Positions 26,378 through 37,152 of a stretch of DNA of 64,000 nt are shown piece by piece (within the stretch, counting starts at the first letter, position 1; each line of letters starts with the position of its first letter). The stretch is taken from positions 2,511,416-2,575,415 of the forward strand of contig NC_022571.1 of NCBI RefSeq assembly GCF_000473995.1. Direction: 5' to 3'. Source of the DNA: Clostridium saccharobutylicum DSM 13864 (lineage in GTDB: Bacteria; Bacillota; Clostridia; Clostridiales; Clostridiaceae). The notes beneath the pieces are model-generated. The model ran no database searches, was not told the DNA's origin, and saw only the letters and a program-made list of their open reading frames with translations. The position numbers were made by a program, and so were the translations under genes.

Positions 26378-28279
26378 ATGAGGGAAGTAGTTTTAGCAAA
26401 TAATGCTGGGTTTTGCTTTGGAGTTCAGAGAGCTGTTAAAGAAGCTCTTAAAATTCAAAAGGAACATAATGCAAAAATTTATACATTAGGTCCCTTAATA
26501 CATAATAACGATGTAGTTAAATTCTTAGAAGAAAATAATATATTTTCTATAGAATTAAATGAAGTGGATCAATTAAATAAAGGCGATGTAATTGTTATAA
26601 GATCTCATGGAGTTCCTGAAGAAATTTTGACTATGCTGGAAGAAAAACAATTTGAAGTTGTAAATGCAACCTGTCCTTTTGTTACAAATATTCAAAAGAA
26701 GGTTAAGAAATATTCCAAGGAAGGTTATCATATAGTAATATTAGGTGATAAAAATCATCCAGAAGTTATAGGAATAAATGGATGGTGTAATCATAAAGCT
26801 ATAATCACTAAAGATGGTACTTTTGAGGAAGATATTCCACAGAAGGTTTGTGTAGTATCCCAAACTACTGAGAAATTAAAAAATTGGGAGAATACTTTAA
26901 AAAACTTATCAAAAGTAAAAGAACTAATATCTTTTAATACTATTTGTGCAGCTACTGATGTTAGACAAAGAAGTACAGAAAAAGTTTCTCAAGAAGTAGA
27001 TGCGATGATTGTCATTGGAGGAAAAAATAGTTCTAATACTACTAAATTGTATCAAATTGCAAAAGAAAATTGTGAACAAACAATTCATATAGAAAATTTA
27101 ACAGAACTACCAGAGGATTTTATTAATAATAATATAAAAAAAATAGGAGTTACAGCTGGTGCATCAACACCAGATTGGATTATTAGGGAGGTACTTAATA
27201 CTATGAATGCAGAAAATAATAATTTTGAAGATCAATTATCATTAATGAATGAGCTAGATAAAAGATTTGCTATTGGAGATGAAGTTGAAGGAGAAATACT
27301 TTCTAAAACTAGAGATTCTATATTAGTTTCATTAGTAGGATATAAGAGTGATGGTGTTATATCTTTTTCTGAGTTATCAGCAAAAGAAGATCCAATAGAA
27401 TTAGCAGAAAAACTTAATGTAGGTGATACTATTAAAGCAAAAGTTATAAAGCTTCAAAATAGTGATGGATATGTAGTTTTATCTAGATTAGAATATGAAA
27501 GAGAAGAAGCCTTTAAAGAACTTGAAGAACTATTTACTCAAGGAAAAACTTTTGAAATAACTATTAGAGAAGCTAAGGAAAAAGGATTAGTAGCAAACTA
27601 TAAAGGGGTTAGAATCTTTGTACCTGCTTCACAAATCGATAATAAATTTACTAAAGATAAAGAATCATATGTTGGAAAGACAATAGAAGTTAAATTAATT
27701 GATTTTTCTTTAAAAAATCCTATAAAAATTGTAGCATCAAGAAGAATATTAATTGAAGCTGAGAAAAATGAACAAGATGTTAAAGCTTGGGAAAGTTTTA
27801 ACTTAGGAGATGTAGTTAAAGGTGAAGTTAAGAGATTTACAAACTTTGGAGCATTTGTTGAAATAAATGGAATCGATGGATTATTACATTTATCACAAAT
27901 TTCTTGGAGTCATGTTAAGAAAGCTGAAGACATTTTAAAAGAAGGTCAAATAATAGAAGTTAAAATTATTGGTCTTGATAAAGAAGCTAAGAAATTATCT
28001 TTAAGTATGAAGGAATTAATGCCAAAGCCTTGGGATAATGTTAAAGAAAAATATCCTGAAGATTCAATAGTTCTTGGAAAAGTAGTAAGACTTAATGATT
28101 TTGGCGCTTTTGTAGAATTAGAACCTGGAGTAGATGGATTAGTTCATATCTCTAAAATATCTCATAATAGAATAGAGCATCCTTCAGAAGTTTTAAAGGT
28201 AGGTCAAGAAATTAAAGCTAAAATACTAAGTGTTGATGAAGAAAACAAAAGAATCAGCTTAAGCATAAAAGATATTTAA
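26378..28279 (+). CDS. ispH: IspH-ribosomal protein S1 fusion (HMBPP reductase + S1 domains)
   Basis: Two-function protein of 633 residues. Residues 1-~283 are IspH, which reduces HMBPP to IPP and DMAPP, the last step of the MEP isoprenoid pathway; cluster-ligating cysteines are Cys13 ([13 protein letters not shown]) and those in NATCPFVTN and [11 protein letters not shown], with the SHGVP motif. Residues ~290-633 hold four S1 RNA-binding repeats (for example [20 protein letters not shown] and [30 protein letters not shown]). This fusion is well known in clostridia. AAGGAG precedes the ATG and a strong terminator follows. Confidence 0.96.
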   Translation: MREVVLANNAGFCFGVQRAVKEALKIQKEHNAKIYTLGPLIHNNDVVKFLEENNIFSIELNEVDQLNKGDVIVIRSHGVPEEILTMLEEKQFEVVNATCPFVTNIQKKVKKYSKEGYHIVILGDKNHPEVIGINGWCNHKAIITKDGTFEEDIPQKVCVVSQTTEKLKNWENTLKNLSKVKELISFNTICAATDVRQRSTEKVSQEVDAMIVIGGKNSSNTTKLYQIAKENCEQTIHIENLTELPEDFINNNIKKIGVTAGASTPDWIIREVLNTMNAENNNFEDQLSLMNELDKRFAIGDEVEGEILSKTRDSILVSLVGYKSDGVISFSELSAKEDPIELAEKLNVGDTIKAKVIKLQNSDGYVVLSRLEYEREEAFKELEELFTQGKTFEITIREAKEKGLVANYKGVRIFVPASQIDNKFTKDKESYVGKTIEVKLIDFSLKNPIKIVASRRILIEAEKNEQDVKAWESFNLGDVVKGEVKRFTNFGAFVEINGIDGLLHLSQISWSHVKKAEDILKEGQIIEVKIIGLDKEAKKLSLSMKELMPKPWDNVKEKYPEDSIVLGKVVRLNDFGAFVELEPGVDGLVHISKISHNRIEHPSEVLKVGQEIKAKILSVDEENKRISLSIKDI

Positions 28280-28313
28280 TCTAAAAATAAATATTTATTA
28301 ATTTAAATTATAT

Positions 28314-28356
28314 GAATATCGTATATATAGAATGTGCTATATATACGATATTTTTT
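28314..28356 (+). terminator. Terminator of the cmk-ispH operon
   Basis: AATATCGTATATATAG at 28314-28329 pairs with CTATATATACGATATT at 28336-28351 across a 6-nt loop and is followed by TTTTT. Confidence 0.92.
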
Positions 28357-28439
28357 GGTAATAATTGGTGATTTGTTGGTTGACTAGAATACATATAAGA
28401 ATTATAATTTACTTATTAAAGAAGAAACGGAGAAACTTT

Positions 28440-29309
28440 ATGATTTTGGTTGAAAATTTATCACTTTTTAATATCGAATCTTTTAAAAAACTGTACAATG
28501 CAAATGAAAATGCTTATATATGCGATAAAGATTTTTTTGAAATATACAATGATGAATGTTTTATATTAAAATATATTATTAGAAAGCAAATTAAATTATT
28601 TAAAATAAAAGATGAGTATATAGGATATATTTGGTATGAATATCCATCTAATCGAGGTTTAAGTAATATCTATGCGTTATATGTAAAAGATGAGTATTTG
28701 GAATTAATAGACATATCTTTATTAGCGTCACTAAAAAGTTGTGCACTCAAGTTTGATACTACAGATAATTTGAAAACAAGATATATTATGAATAAATTAC
28801 AATTTAATAGTGAATGTGAAACAATTTTAATGAGAATAGCTAGTATAAATTGCTATAATAATCTTTATGATACATCATTAAGTTTTAAGCATTTTAAGAA
28901 AAAAAGAGATGAAAAATTAAGATGCGATATACAAAATTCAATATTCAATGATAAAGGAAGAACTCCGTTAACAATAAATGATATTTACGCAGAAGAAGAT
29001 GAATCGTATTATATAGATGATTATTCAGTATTTTTATACAATGATTATGATGATCCAGTAGGCTATGGTCAAATAATTTACAACAAAGGTATATATACGA
29101 TAGTTAACTTTGGAATTCTAAGCGAGTATAGAAATAAAGGATACGGAGAATCGTTAGTTAAATATTTAATTAAGTTATGTTATGAAGATTCTATAGATAG
29201 AGTGTATATTAGAGTAGAGAAGACAAACTACATAGCATTAGCTCTATATAATAAAATTGGCTTTAGGGAATGTGGTTTGTTTACAACTTGGTATAAAGGA
29301 ATAGGTTAA
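28440..29309 (+). CDS. GNAT-family N-acetyltransferase
   Basis: About 289 residues. The C-terminal third is a GNAT domain: IVNFGILSEYRNKGYGESLVKYLIKLCYE carries the acetyl-CoA pyrophosphate loop (RNKGYGE) and VEKTNYIALALYNKIGFRECGLFTTWY is the usual last strand/helix. The N-terminal ~170 residues look like a second, degenerate GNAT-like half. Start ATG 28440 follows CGGAGA; the longer reading from 28365 lacks a site. The substrate is unknown. The next small gene begins 30 bp downstream and is likely co-transcribed. Confidence 0.85.
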   Translation: MILVENLSLFNIESFKKLYNANENAYICDKDFFEIYNDECFILKYIIRKQIKLFKIKDEYIGYIWYEYPSNRGLSNIYALYVKDEYLELIDISLLASLKSCALKFDTTDNLKTRYIMNKLQFNSECETILMRIASINCYNNLYDTSLSFKHFKKKRDEKLRCDIQNSIFNDKGRTPLTINDIYAEEDESYYIDDYSVFLYNDYDDPVGYGQIIYNKGIYTIVNFGILSEYRNKGYGESLVKYLIKLCYEDSIDRVYIRVEKTNYIALALYNKIGFRECGLFTTWYKGIG

Positions 29310-29339
29310 ATTATAAGCTAATCCAATAGGAGGAAACAC

Positions 29340-29546
29340 ATGAATCGAGCACAAATTGATGAAGTTAAAGAAGCAATAAAAAATATACCTAAAAAACAAC
29401 AGGAAAATGTGTTACTAATCGCAAAAACACATGGTGTGAACAGAGCTTTTTTAGAAAGAATTAAAAATGCGAACTCAAGTAAAGAAAATCTATTTGAAGA
29501 TCCTATAGAAAAATATATAAAATTATTTAGTAAAGACTTAGATTAA
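29340..29546 (+). CDS. Small conserved-type hypothetical protein (68 aa)
   Basis: MNRAQIDEVKEAIKNIPKKQ begins a 68-residue, charged, mostly helical protein with no membrane span or cysteine. A perfect AGGAGG lies 8 bp upstream and the gene ends inside a terminator stem, so it is well placed for expression with the GNAT gene. I do not recognise the family. Confidence 0.7.
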   Translation: MNRAQIDEVKEAIKNIPKKQQENVLLIAKTHGVNRAFLERIKNANSSKENLFEDPIEKYIKLFSKDLD

Positions 29547-29572
29547 AAATTGTTTAAGTCTTTATTTTTTTT
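29531..29572 (+). terminator. Terminator overlapping the end of the 68-aa gene
   Basis: TAAAGACTTA at 29531-29540 pairs with TAAGTCTTTA at 29555-29564 and is followed by TTTTTTTT. The left arm is inside the last codons of the small gene. Confidence 0.85.
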
Positions 29573-29666
29573 ATATAAAACTTCTAATAAATTATTATAA
29601 TTATTTATAATCTGAGCATACTATACATATGGTCCTATAAAATTTTTTTATAAAGGAGGAATATTA

Positions 29667-30038
29667 ATGGCACATAAAGAACATAATGAACAACAAGTAC
29701 ATAAAAGTAGTATATCTGGTTGGATAGGCAGGTTTGTTATGATTGCAGTTATTTTAGCAATAACATCATTTTTAACACCTGGTTTTAGTATTAATGGACT
29801 ATGGTCATTTTTATTAGCAGCAATTGTTATAACAGTATTAGATTATTTAGTAGAATCATTTATGGGAGTTGATGCATCACCATTTGGAAAGGGAATTAAA
29901 GGATTTGTTATTGCTGCGATAATATTATATATAGCACAATTCATAGTTCCTAATATGAGAGTGTCTATAATAGGATCATTATTAGCTGCTTTAGTTATAG
30001 GAATATTAGATGCAGTTTTACCTGGAAGGGCAATGTAA
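29667..30038 (+). CDS. Phage-holin-4-type (YvlD-like) membrane protein
   Basis: A 123-residue protein with four hydrophobic segments (FVMIAVILAITSFL, LWSFLLAAIVITVLDYLV, IKGFVIAAIILYIAQFIV, VSIIGSLLAALVIGILDAVL) after a hydrophilic His/Gln-rich head. This layout and the LAAIVITVLDYLV motif fit the Phage_holin_4_2/YvlD family (PF04020), membrane proteins of unknown function often tied to envelope stress rather than phage. No phage genes surround it. AAGGAGG precedes the ATG. Monocistronic, ended by a strong terminator. Confidence 0.82.
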   Translation: MAHKEHNEQQVHKSSISGWIGRFVMIAVILAITSFLTPGFSINGLWSFLLAAIVITVLDYLVESFMGVDASPFGKGIKGFVIAAIILYIAQFIVPNMRVSIIGSLLAALVIGILDAVLPGRAM

Positions 30039-30113
30039 ATTATACATAATCAATTTAATTGAGAAATTACTATTCCTATTCTTAAGTAGATTATAAACTA
30101 AATAAATTTTTGT

Positions 30114-30153
30114 GATTACCCTAAATATGTTTTATATTTAGGGTAATCTTTTT
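30114..30153 (+). terminator. Terminator of the holin-like gene
   Basis: GATTACCCTAAATA at 30114-30127 pairs with TATTTAGGGTAATC at 30135-30148 and is followed by TTTTTAT. Confidence 0.92.
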
Positions 30154-30239
30154 ATATATGACTTATCTAAGTTTAAAACTATGTATAGTGTTAATTTATT
30201 CAACTAAATTCTTGACCTCTTTTAATATAATAAATTATT

Positions 30240-30248
30240 TGTTATAAT
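30240..30248 (+). promoter_or_regulatory. Extended -10 promoter of miaB
   Basis: TG-T-TATAAT lies 37 bp before the miaB start codon. A TTGACC at 30211 is too far upstream for ideal spacing. Confidence 0.5.
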
Positions 30249-30285
30249 ACTAAAGACATTGTAAATAAAAATGGAGGAACAAATA

Positions 30286-31644
30286 ATGAATTTTGATATA
30301 GAAACACTAGATAAAGTTGAAAGCAAAAAACTCTTTTATGTTGAAACATGGGGATGTCAAATGAATGAAGAGGATTCTGAAAAACTTTCAGGTATGCTTA
30401 AAAGACAAGGTTATGAAAATACCGATGTTAGAGAAGAAGCTTCAATTATTATTTTTAATACATGTTGCGTTAGAGAAAATGCTGAGAATAAAGTTTACGG
30501 AAATCTTGGAAGATTAAAGAAGCAAAAAGAAAAGAATCCAGATTTAATAATAGCTATATGTGGTTGCATGATGCAACAAAAGGGAATGGCTGATGAAATA
30601 CTTAATAGGTTCCCATATGTTGACATAATATTTGGAACACACAATTCTTATAAATTTCCAGAATATTTAAATAGAGTTAAAACTGAGGGTGTTCAAATTA
30701 AGGAAATAATGGATAAAGAAACAGAAATAGTTGAAGGGGTTCCAATTGATAGAAAAAGTGATATTAAGGCTTTTGTAACTATTATGTATGGATGCAATAA
30801 TTTTTGTACATATTGTGTAGTGCCTTATGTTAGAGGAAGAGAAAGAAGTAGAAAACCACAAGATATAGAAAATGAGATTAAAGATTTAGTGGCAAAGGGA
30901 TATAAAGAAGTAACTCTTTTAGGCCAAAATGTTAATTCATATGGTAATGGATTAGAAGAAGAAATAACTTTTGCAGATCTTTTAAGAAGATTAAATGAAA
31001 TAGAAGGTATTGAAAGAATTAGATTTATGACATCTCATCCTAAGGATTTAACATTAGATGTTATCCGTGCTATAAGAGACTGTGAAAAATTATGTGAGCA
31101 AATTCATTTGCCAGTACAAAGTGGAAGTGATAGAATTTTAAAAGAGATGAATAGACACTATACTAGAGATTATTATTTAGATTTAGCTAAAAAAATAAGA
31201 GAAGAGATTCCAGATGTAACTTTCTCAACAGATTTAATTGTTGGTTTCCCTGGAGAAACTGAGGAGGATTTTGAAGGTACTCTTGATTTAGTTAGACAAG
31301 TTAGATATGATGCTGCATTTACTTTTATATACTCTAGAAGAAATCATACCCCAGCAGATAAAATGGAAAATCAAATCCCTGATGATATTAAACATAATAG
31401 ATTTAATAGATTAGTAGAAGCAGTGAATGAGGGTATTATTTCAGGTAACAAAGTTATGGAAGGTAAAATAGTAGAAGTACTAGTAGAAGGATACAGCAAA
31501 AATGATGAAGCTAAATTAACTGGTAGAACAAGAAATGCAAAACTTGTAAATTTTGAAGGTTGCAAAGAATTAATAGGTAAATTAGTAAATGTGAAAATAA
31601 TTAAGGCAAATTCATTCTCTTTAATTGGCGAAGTTGTTGAATAA
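30286..31644 (+). CDS. miaB: tRNA-2-methylthio-N6-dimethylallyladenosine synthase
   Basis: Radical-SAM methylthiotransferase that converts i6A37 to ms2i6A37 in tRNAs reading UNN codons, acting after MiaA. N-terminal UPF0004 domain supplies three cluster cysteines ([32 protein letters not shown]), the radical-SAM motif is [19 protein letters not shown], and a TRAM domain ends the 452-residue chain. ATG 30286 is used because GGAGG lies 8 bp upstream; the ATG at 30271 overlaps that site. In many clostridia miaB is near mutS-mutL-miaA; here it is 11 kb from miaA. Confidence 0.96.
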   Translation: MNFDIETLDKVESKKLFYVETWGCQMNEEDSEKLSGMLKRQGYENTDVREEASIIIFNTCCVRENAENKVYGNLGRLKKQKEKNPDLIIAICGCMMQQKGMADEILNRFPYVDIIFGTHNSYKFPEYLNRVKTEGVQIKEIMDKETEIVEGVPIDRKSDIKAFVTIMYGCNNFCTYCVVPYVRGRERSRKPQDIENEIKDLVAKGYKEVTLLGQNVNSYGNGLEEEITFADLLRRLNEIEGIERIRFMTSHPKDLTLDVIRAIRDCEKLCEQIHLPVQSGSDRILKEMNRHYTRDYYLDLAKKIREEIPDVTFSTDLIVGFPGETEEDFEGTLDLVRQVRYDAAFTFIYSRRNHTPADKMENQIPDDIKHNRFNRLVEAVNEGIISGNKVMEGKIVEVLVEGYSKNDEAKLTGRTRNAKLVNFEGCKELIGKLVNVKIIKANSFSLIGEVVE

Positions 31645-31659
31645 ATATAGGAAATATAT

Positions 31660-31703
31660 AAATCTAAGGTAATTAGAATGATTCTAATTACCTTAGATTT
31701 TTT
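31660..31703 (+). terminator. Terminator of miaB
   Basis: A 19-bp perfect stem, AAATCTAAGGTAATTAGAA at 31660-31678 with its complement at 31682-31700, has a 3-nt loop and runs into TTTC. Very strong hairpin; on the minus strand it could also serve the surface-protein remnant. Confidence 0.9.
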
Positions 31704-31742
31704 CTTTATTTAAAAATATTTAATTTTTCTTAACAAAACAAA

Positions 31743-34700
31743 TTATTTTAAGGCCGCATTAGCGTTGTAATCTGAGCTAGTATTAACGTAGATAGCGTTA
31801 GTCTTATCCATGAATAGATATGGTGCACCAGTATATTCAATTAAGCTAAATTGCTTATATTAAGAGGTGCTGGAACGTTTGTAGTTGTTGTAAATGTTAT
31901 AATTAATTCAGAATTTGAATTTCCTTTTTTAACGTTAATAGTAAATGATGTGTCTAAAGCTGCATTAGTAAATATTCCACCTGCTGCTTTAGTAACTTTA
32001 GTTAAAATAATAGTACCCAAGCTAGTAATACCGGTTCCTAAGCTTATAGATGCAATTGCTAAATTTGAGGCATTATCAGTAAAGTTTTAATTAGTAAAGT
32101 CTATACCAGTTTTAGAATTTGCAACTGAAAGTAATGGGTTAGTAGTAAAATCTAAATCTTTATTAAATACAGCTGTTAATGATGCCCCATTTAAATCGTC
32201 AGATGCTAAGAATGTCATATTAGCAATTTCGACTGATAGATTATCGACAAAAAGGTAATTAAATGATTTAATTGTATTTCCGTTTATATCTTTAGTTGAA
32301 AGGAATGAACTATCTGCACTAGTTCTTATAGCAATAGAATTTATTAATTCATCAGTGGCTATATAAGGAATTGTGCCTTTCAGAATTATAGTATTTGCAT
32401 TAACGGTGCTAATTGTAGCGCTGTCTATAGGGATATTAATAGCATTGTTAAATGCTATTAGGAAATCACTTGCACTTGTATTCTTGATTGCATTTGAGAA
32501 TTTAAATGCAATTGTAACTGGATATCCATTTGCTATTGATCCAGCTACTGGTGTACGGCTAATATCAGTTAAACTTATACCAACTAATGTTGAAGGAACG
32601 CTATTTATGATTTCTTTATTGTAAGGTAATCCAGTTAATCCTTTTCCAAAAATATCAATTATTGTATTACTTTCGCTAGCGCCAATATATGCGTATTTAT
32701 AAGCGGAAGTAAAAGTTTTTGGATCAAAAGTGAAAGTGATTTTTGTACCATCTTGTGATAAAGAAACGTCTTTAATTGATAGTGGAGTTGGGGTGGTTAT
32801 AATCTTGTCACTTACTCCGATTACAAAATCCGAAGCATCTATTTTGTTGAATTCGTTATGATAAAATTGACCATTAACTATAGAACCATCTGTATAAGTG
32901 TATACAAGTTCAGAATCAGAAATAATTTCAGCTGTACCTTTACTTAAATCGATTAAAGGAACTGTTGCAGTTATTGTCTTAAGGCTGCAAAGTGGATATA
33001 TATTACCGGATGTGTTGCAAACATAATTAATAGTATCAAGACCAGTATATCCAATATAAATACTGTAATTTGGGTTAGGAGTTCCATCATGGGCGGCTGT
33101 ATCAAATGTTGGATACGTACCAACTGGTAATATAAATCTAATCCAGTTATTATTTTTTAATGGTGTGGCTACAGTTCCGATTGGTAATGGTGCATTAGTT
33201 GCAGAAACGGTTGATTCATAGAATTTATAATTATCAATTTTATCTGCAGCACAAGTACTATTTGCAGTACCACCGATTATATTCATTGGTGTTTTGTATT
33301 TAATAATAAGAGCATTAGAGCTATCTGTTATTGCAGTATCACCAGTTTTAGAGTTTAATCCAATGATTTCTATAACAGAAGGTTGTGTTGTATCTTCTAT
33401 TGTTACAGAATAAGTTGTATAAGCTATATTTTCTCCAATACTATCAGTTATAGCATTAGCTTGTATTTTTAAAGTGTATAATCCTGCACCTAATAAATTT
33501 TTAAATGTCATTTTAATTTTTGAATTATTTGAACCAGTTATAAATTCAGTAGCTTGTATTGGCTGAGAAACGCCGCTTGAATCTAAGAAAGTATAATTAG
33601 CCGGATTGTTAGCACCTTTTCCAGATACATCAGAAAGCATTGAAGTTGAGAAAGTTAAATCTATAACAGTATTATCTTTATTAGATGAATCAGTATCTTG
33701 AACTGCAGATTCTAAAGTAGGAGGAATACTACCTACATTTACAGCTAATTTTGTAAAAGGTACTATATATCCACATGCATCTATTAAATCACCAGAATCT
33801 GTTTTTGGTGAACCAACTCCAATAGTAATAATTCCTGATGGTAATGGATTGCTATTATCTATATTAAAAATTAGTGAATTAAAAGTATCAGGAACTCTTT
33901 TAATTGAAGAAAGTTTTACTATGCTTCCATCGGATAAAAATAATATTTTAGCATTAGAAATAGGGTTAGTGCTAGTAAAATAAGGTGTTAACACGGCATT
34001 GCTAAATGTTATAGTAATTTGATTTCTAACAGGTGCAACAGCACTAATAGGAACAGCAGGTGTTGATGTTATACTTACGTCAAATCCAACTTCCATTGAT
34101 GGAATAATTCTTTGTTCTTCACTATAATCAGTTAAAACTTTATTTTTATCTGTTGGATCTAAGTAATATTTTCCTTTATTTACAGCTAAAATGTGAGATA
34201 TATCTTCTGTTAAAGGAATTGAAAGAAGCGTATCTTGTAATATTAAGGCTTTTCCATCTGAAGATAAAGTTGCAGTAAGTGATGGATTATCAAGATTAAT
34301 GGCACCGCTCCATTCGCCTTTTGTAGGATCTATTGAAGAATTGGTATCTCTATTGTAATATAAAGCATAAAAATTATATAATATATGACCAGAAGCAGTA
34401 CCAGTAGTTATTGGATTTCCACTAGCATCTACAGGTACACTGCTAAATGCATTTCTAATAGGATATTTGAAAAGAATTTTTGCAATTCTATTTCCTGTAG
34501 TTGTTACAGTTATATCAGTTTTGGGATCTGATATTGCACTATATGGAACTAATTTTATATCTTTTGATGCACTAATATTAGCTACGTCATTTTTGTATAT
34601 TGTTATTGTATAAGTTTCATTTGTTGGAACTATTAAATTTATTAAAGCCTTATCTGAATCTGTAGGATTTAAATGATCAATTTTTCCTATTATTAACGTC

Positions 34701-35187
34701 TTCTTTAATGGGTCATTAGGATATAATGAATTTGTCACAAGAGAACAAGGAATATTAGTAATTTTTGAAGATGTTATTTTAGCAGTAAATTCACTTGTTC
34801 CTTTATATAAGAAAATCTACAATTTTCAACTAAGCAGTTATTTGTATTTTTCCCAAAGAATGAAATTCCACGTCTAGTTATTCGTGTAATTTCTATATTA
34901 TCTATAACAATGTTTTCGCCACCGTTTTCCTCAAAATGTATAGCATCTCTAAATAAAAAATTTTCACTACCATCTATTTTAAAATTACTTATTCTAACAT
35001 TAGATGAGTTTATTGTTATAGCATATTTTGTTGAATCTTCGTTGAGTTTTGTTAAAGTACGGGAGTTTATACCAATTAAATTTACTGGTTTAGTGATAAG
35101 GATACCATTTATTTCGGTATTATAATCCAAATAGTAGATACCTTCATTTAAAAAAATAGTAGTACAATAGAAACAATTATTTAACAA
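31743..35187 (-). pseudogene. Decayed beta-helix/Ig-like repeat surface protein
   Basis: One long coding unit broken in at least three places. The 5' part (34774-35187) encodes a pectin-lyase-like beta-helix (INGILITKPVNLIGINSRTL, VRISNFKIDGSENFLFRDAI) and shifts frame near 34800, where adding one base to TATAAAGG would give SYIKGTSEF and continue. The 883-codon middle part carries repeated SbsA-like Ig modules (NQITITFSNAVL, TVIDLTFSTSMLSDVSGKG, VTIAFKFSNAIKN). An in-frame TAA at 32087-32089 is followed by more matching sequence (about 80 codons) to 31841, and a second frameshift there leads to a final 30-odd codons ending at 31743. No signal peptide or anchor is seen. TTG 35187 has AAGGA upstream. 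Sequencing error cannot be excluded. Confidence 0.8.
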
Positions 35188-35384
35188 GTGATTTAATTCC
35201 TTAATATTTCTTGCATAAAATTAAATAGTATCAAAATTATGGAATTATTTTTGCCAAAAATTCTTGCAAAATTATTGTTCTTGCATAATTCAAAACAGAA
35301 GTTATAATAATCATAAGTATTGAATAATTCATAAAATTTAAGAAAGATAGATTCTTTAGAATTAAACATTAAATTATTTTTAAT

Positions 35385-35846
35385 TTAATTAACATTAATA
35401 TAAGAATTGCTAACAATTTTGTCTATAGCTAAAGTACAAAATTGAAAAATACAATTTTTAAGCAACGGGAGATAATTGTTCTCATTTACAGAAATGACAG
35501 AGACAAATCTAGAGAATGTACACTGTTTTAAAGACACAGAAGAATTAGAATGTGGTTCTAAGATTATTGCAGTATTTGTGTTATTTCCAATAAAGGTACA
35601 TTTATTAAACTTAATTTTAGAATCACTTCGTATATTAATTATATCTTCTGAATTTGAAAATGTAACATTTTCTATAATGATATCATTGCATATAAGTAGG
35701 AGACCAGATAATTCGCAGCTATTACCTATAATTTTAGAAGTATTACCTATGATAAGGGGAGAGGTAAATTTATAATTTTTCTGCATAAGAATTATTTGAT
35801 CCTCTGTGTTAATATATTTAAATAAGTCCTCAATTGTTTTGATCAT
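35385..35846 (-). CDS. Small right-handed beta-helix (pectin-lyase-like) protein
   Basis: A 153-residue protein starting MIKTIEDLFKYINTEDQII. From ~40 on it is a ladder of short hydrophobic strands (IENVTFSNSEDIINIRSDSKI, NKCTFIGNNTNTAIIL, SVSLKQCTFSRFVSVI, LPLLKNCIFQFCTLAI), the pattern of a parallel beta-helix. No catalytic motif or signal peptide. It lies ~200 bp upstream of the decayed surface-protein gene on the same strand and resembles that gene's N-terminal domain, so it may be a paralogue or a further fragment of the same locus. Confidence 0.6.
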   Translation of the reverse strand: MIKTIEDLFKYINTEDQIILMQKNYKFTSPLIIGNTSKIIGNSCELSGLLLICNDIIIENVTFSNSEDIINIRSDSKIKFNKCTFIGNNTNTAIILEPHSNSSVSLKQCTFSRFVSVISVNENNYLPLLKNCIFQFCTLAIDKIVSNSYINVN

Positions 35847-35975
35847 ATTTAACTCATAGCCTTATAGATTGTTTCAATGAAATATATTCTAAATTCAACA
35901 AAAATATGAGGTTGTGTTATAAATTTTAATTTATTTTATGAGTTAGTAGAGGAGTTCAACCTATGTATTTGTAGC

Positions 35976-36455
35976 TTATTTTATTACATCCATAAATGAG
36001 CAATCTATAACTTTTTCGAGATCGAGTGGATTCATTTCTATTTGTGCGCCTATTTTACCGCCGCTAAAAACTATTGTTTCAAACAATAAGGCTTCTTTTT
36101 GAATAAATGTTTTAAAAGCTTTTTTCATACCAAGTGGGGAACAGCCACCTCTAATATAACCTGTAATTTTGTTAATATCTTTTACATGAATCATTTCGAT
36201 ATTTTTTTCTCCAGCAACTTTGCTGCATTTCTTCATATCTAATTCGGCAGCAACTGGAATTACAAAAACATAAAATTCTTTTGAATGACCTTGAGTAACT
36301 AGTGTTTTGAAAACAGAATTAACATCCTTATCTATCTTGTGAGCAACTGCAACACCATCAATTTTACCATCTTTATTTTCGTAACTATGAGTTGTATACA
36401 TAATTTTATTGCGATCCAAAATTCTCATAGCATTTGTTTTACTTTCTTTTGCCAT
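35976..36455 (-). CDS. ybaK: Cys-tRNA(Pro)/Cys-tRNA(Cys) deacylase YbaK
   Basis: A 159-residue YbaK/EbsC-type editing enzyme that hydrolyses Cys-tRNA(Pro) formed by mischarging. Typical blocks are NAMRILDRNKIMYTTHSYENKDG, DKDVNSVFKTLVTQGHSKEFYVFVIPVAAELDMKKCSKVAGEK with the conserved Lys in VFKTL, GYIRGGCSPLGMKKAFKTFI and FSGGKIGAQIEMNPLDLEKV. GGAGG precedes the ATG. It is a single gene between the surface-protein locus and a long gene-free stretch. Confidence 0.94.
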   Translation of the reverse strand: MAKESKTNAMRILDRNKIMYTTHSYENKDGKIDGVAVAHKIDKDVNSVFKTLVTQGHSKEFYVFVIPVAAELDMKKCSKVAGEKNIEMIHVKDINKITGYIRGGCSPLGMKKAFKTFIQKEALLFETIVFSGGKIGAQIEMNPLDLEKVIDCSFMDVIK

Positions 36456-37050
36456 TATTAAAAAATTCCTCCTTGATATATTATTAAATAATTTTGAAAA
36501 TACTTTTTATATTATAACATAAAATTATATTGCTTCGAAATTCTTTAAAGTTATTTGTTTTTTCATAAAACCTTAGTTTTATTTTGCGGAATTCGAAAAA
36601 AATTCAAATGTAGATTTTATAGTTTGAATATTTTTTGAAATTTTAAAATTTGTCAAAATCTATTCTGTATAAAAATTCAACTTTTGGTATATAATTACTT
36701 ATATAGATTATTAAAGTAAAAATGTAATATTAATAATATGAAGTTATTTTATTTAAATTAAGTATTATTTTTATATAAATGTTATAAAATAATAAAATAT
36801 TAATTAAAATAAAAATCATAATTGATATGCAATTATTTAAATATACAAAACTAATTAGATAAAAAATAAAAAATAAAAAATAATTAAATTTCATATGTGA
36901 TTATTGATATAAGTTAATATTAATTATACATTTAAATTGTAAATGATATACTTAATAAGTAATGTGAATACGCAGATTTGAAAATTTACCGTTAAAAAGA
37001 GCGATTAATTTAAAGTAAAATTTGATTTAGTTTTAAAAAAATCCATATAA
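36456..37050. other. Gene-free AT-rich stretch
   Basis: About 600 bp between the divergent ybaK and xerC-like genes with very high A+T and no reading frame of interest. It contains a short tandem run of the 7-mer AAAAAAT at about 36861-36883. No other structure was found until the palindrome at 37051. Confidence 0.6.
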
Positions 37051-37082
37051 TTATTTCGGGAAATGTATATTTCCCGAAATAA
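37051..37082. repeat. Perfect 14-bp palindrome next to the recombinase promoter
   Basis: TTATTTCGGGAAAT at 37051-37064 and ATTTCCCGAAATAA at 37069-37082 form a perfect hairpin with a GTAT loop. The TCGGGA core is GC-rich against its surroundings. It abuts the -35 at 37083, the position expected for an operator; it is not followed by a T-run and no gene ends just before it. Confidence 0.6.
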
Positions 37083-37111
37083 TTGATTAAAAATTGTTTT
37101 CTTGGTATAAT
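37083..37111 (+). promoter_or_regulatory. Promoter of the xerC-like gene
   Basis: TTGATT at 37083-37088, 17-bp spacer, TATAAT at 37106-37111. The start codon is 42 bp downstream. Confidence 0.7.
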
Positions 37112-37152
37112 ATATATATCAACATTAAAAAATAACGACGGAGATATAAAAA

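Noticed and set aside
29667-30038. Prophage holin indicating a prophage
   Set aside because: The protein fits the YvlD-type chromosomal membrane family and no other phage gene, integrase site or lysis module is near it.
31851-32624. Plus-strand open frames across the surface-protein locus
   Set aside because: They are antisense to the Ig-repeat coding sequence, lack ribosome sites and show only its reverse-complement composition.
35208-35285. Three TTCTTGCA copies before the surface-protein gene
   Set aside because: Short 8-mers at uneven spacing (17 and 53 bp) in AT-rich DNA; no regular period and no link to a promoter.
36861-36883. AAAAAAT tandem run as a CRISPR or VNTR locus
   Set aside because: Only about three 7-bp units of low complexity; no spacers and no cas genes anywhere in the window.
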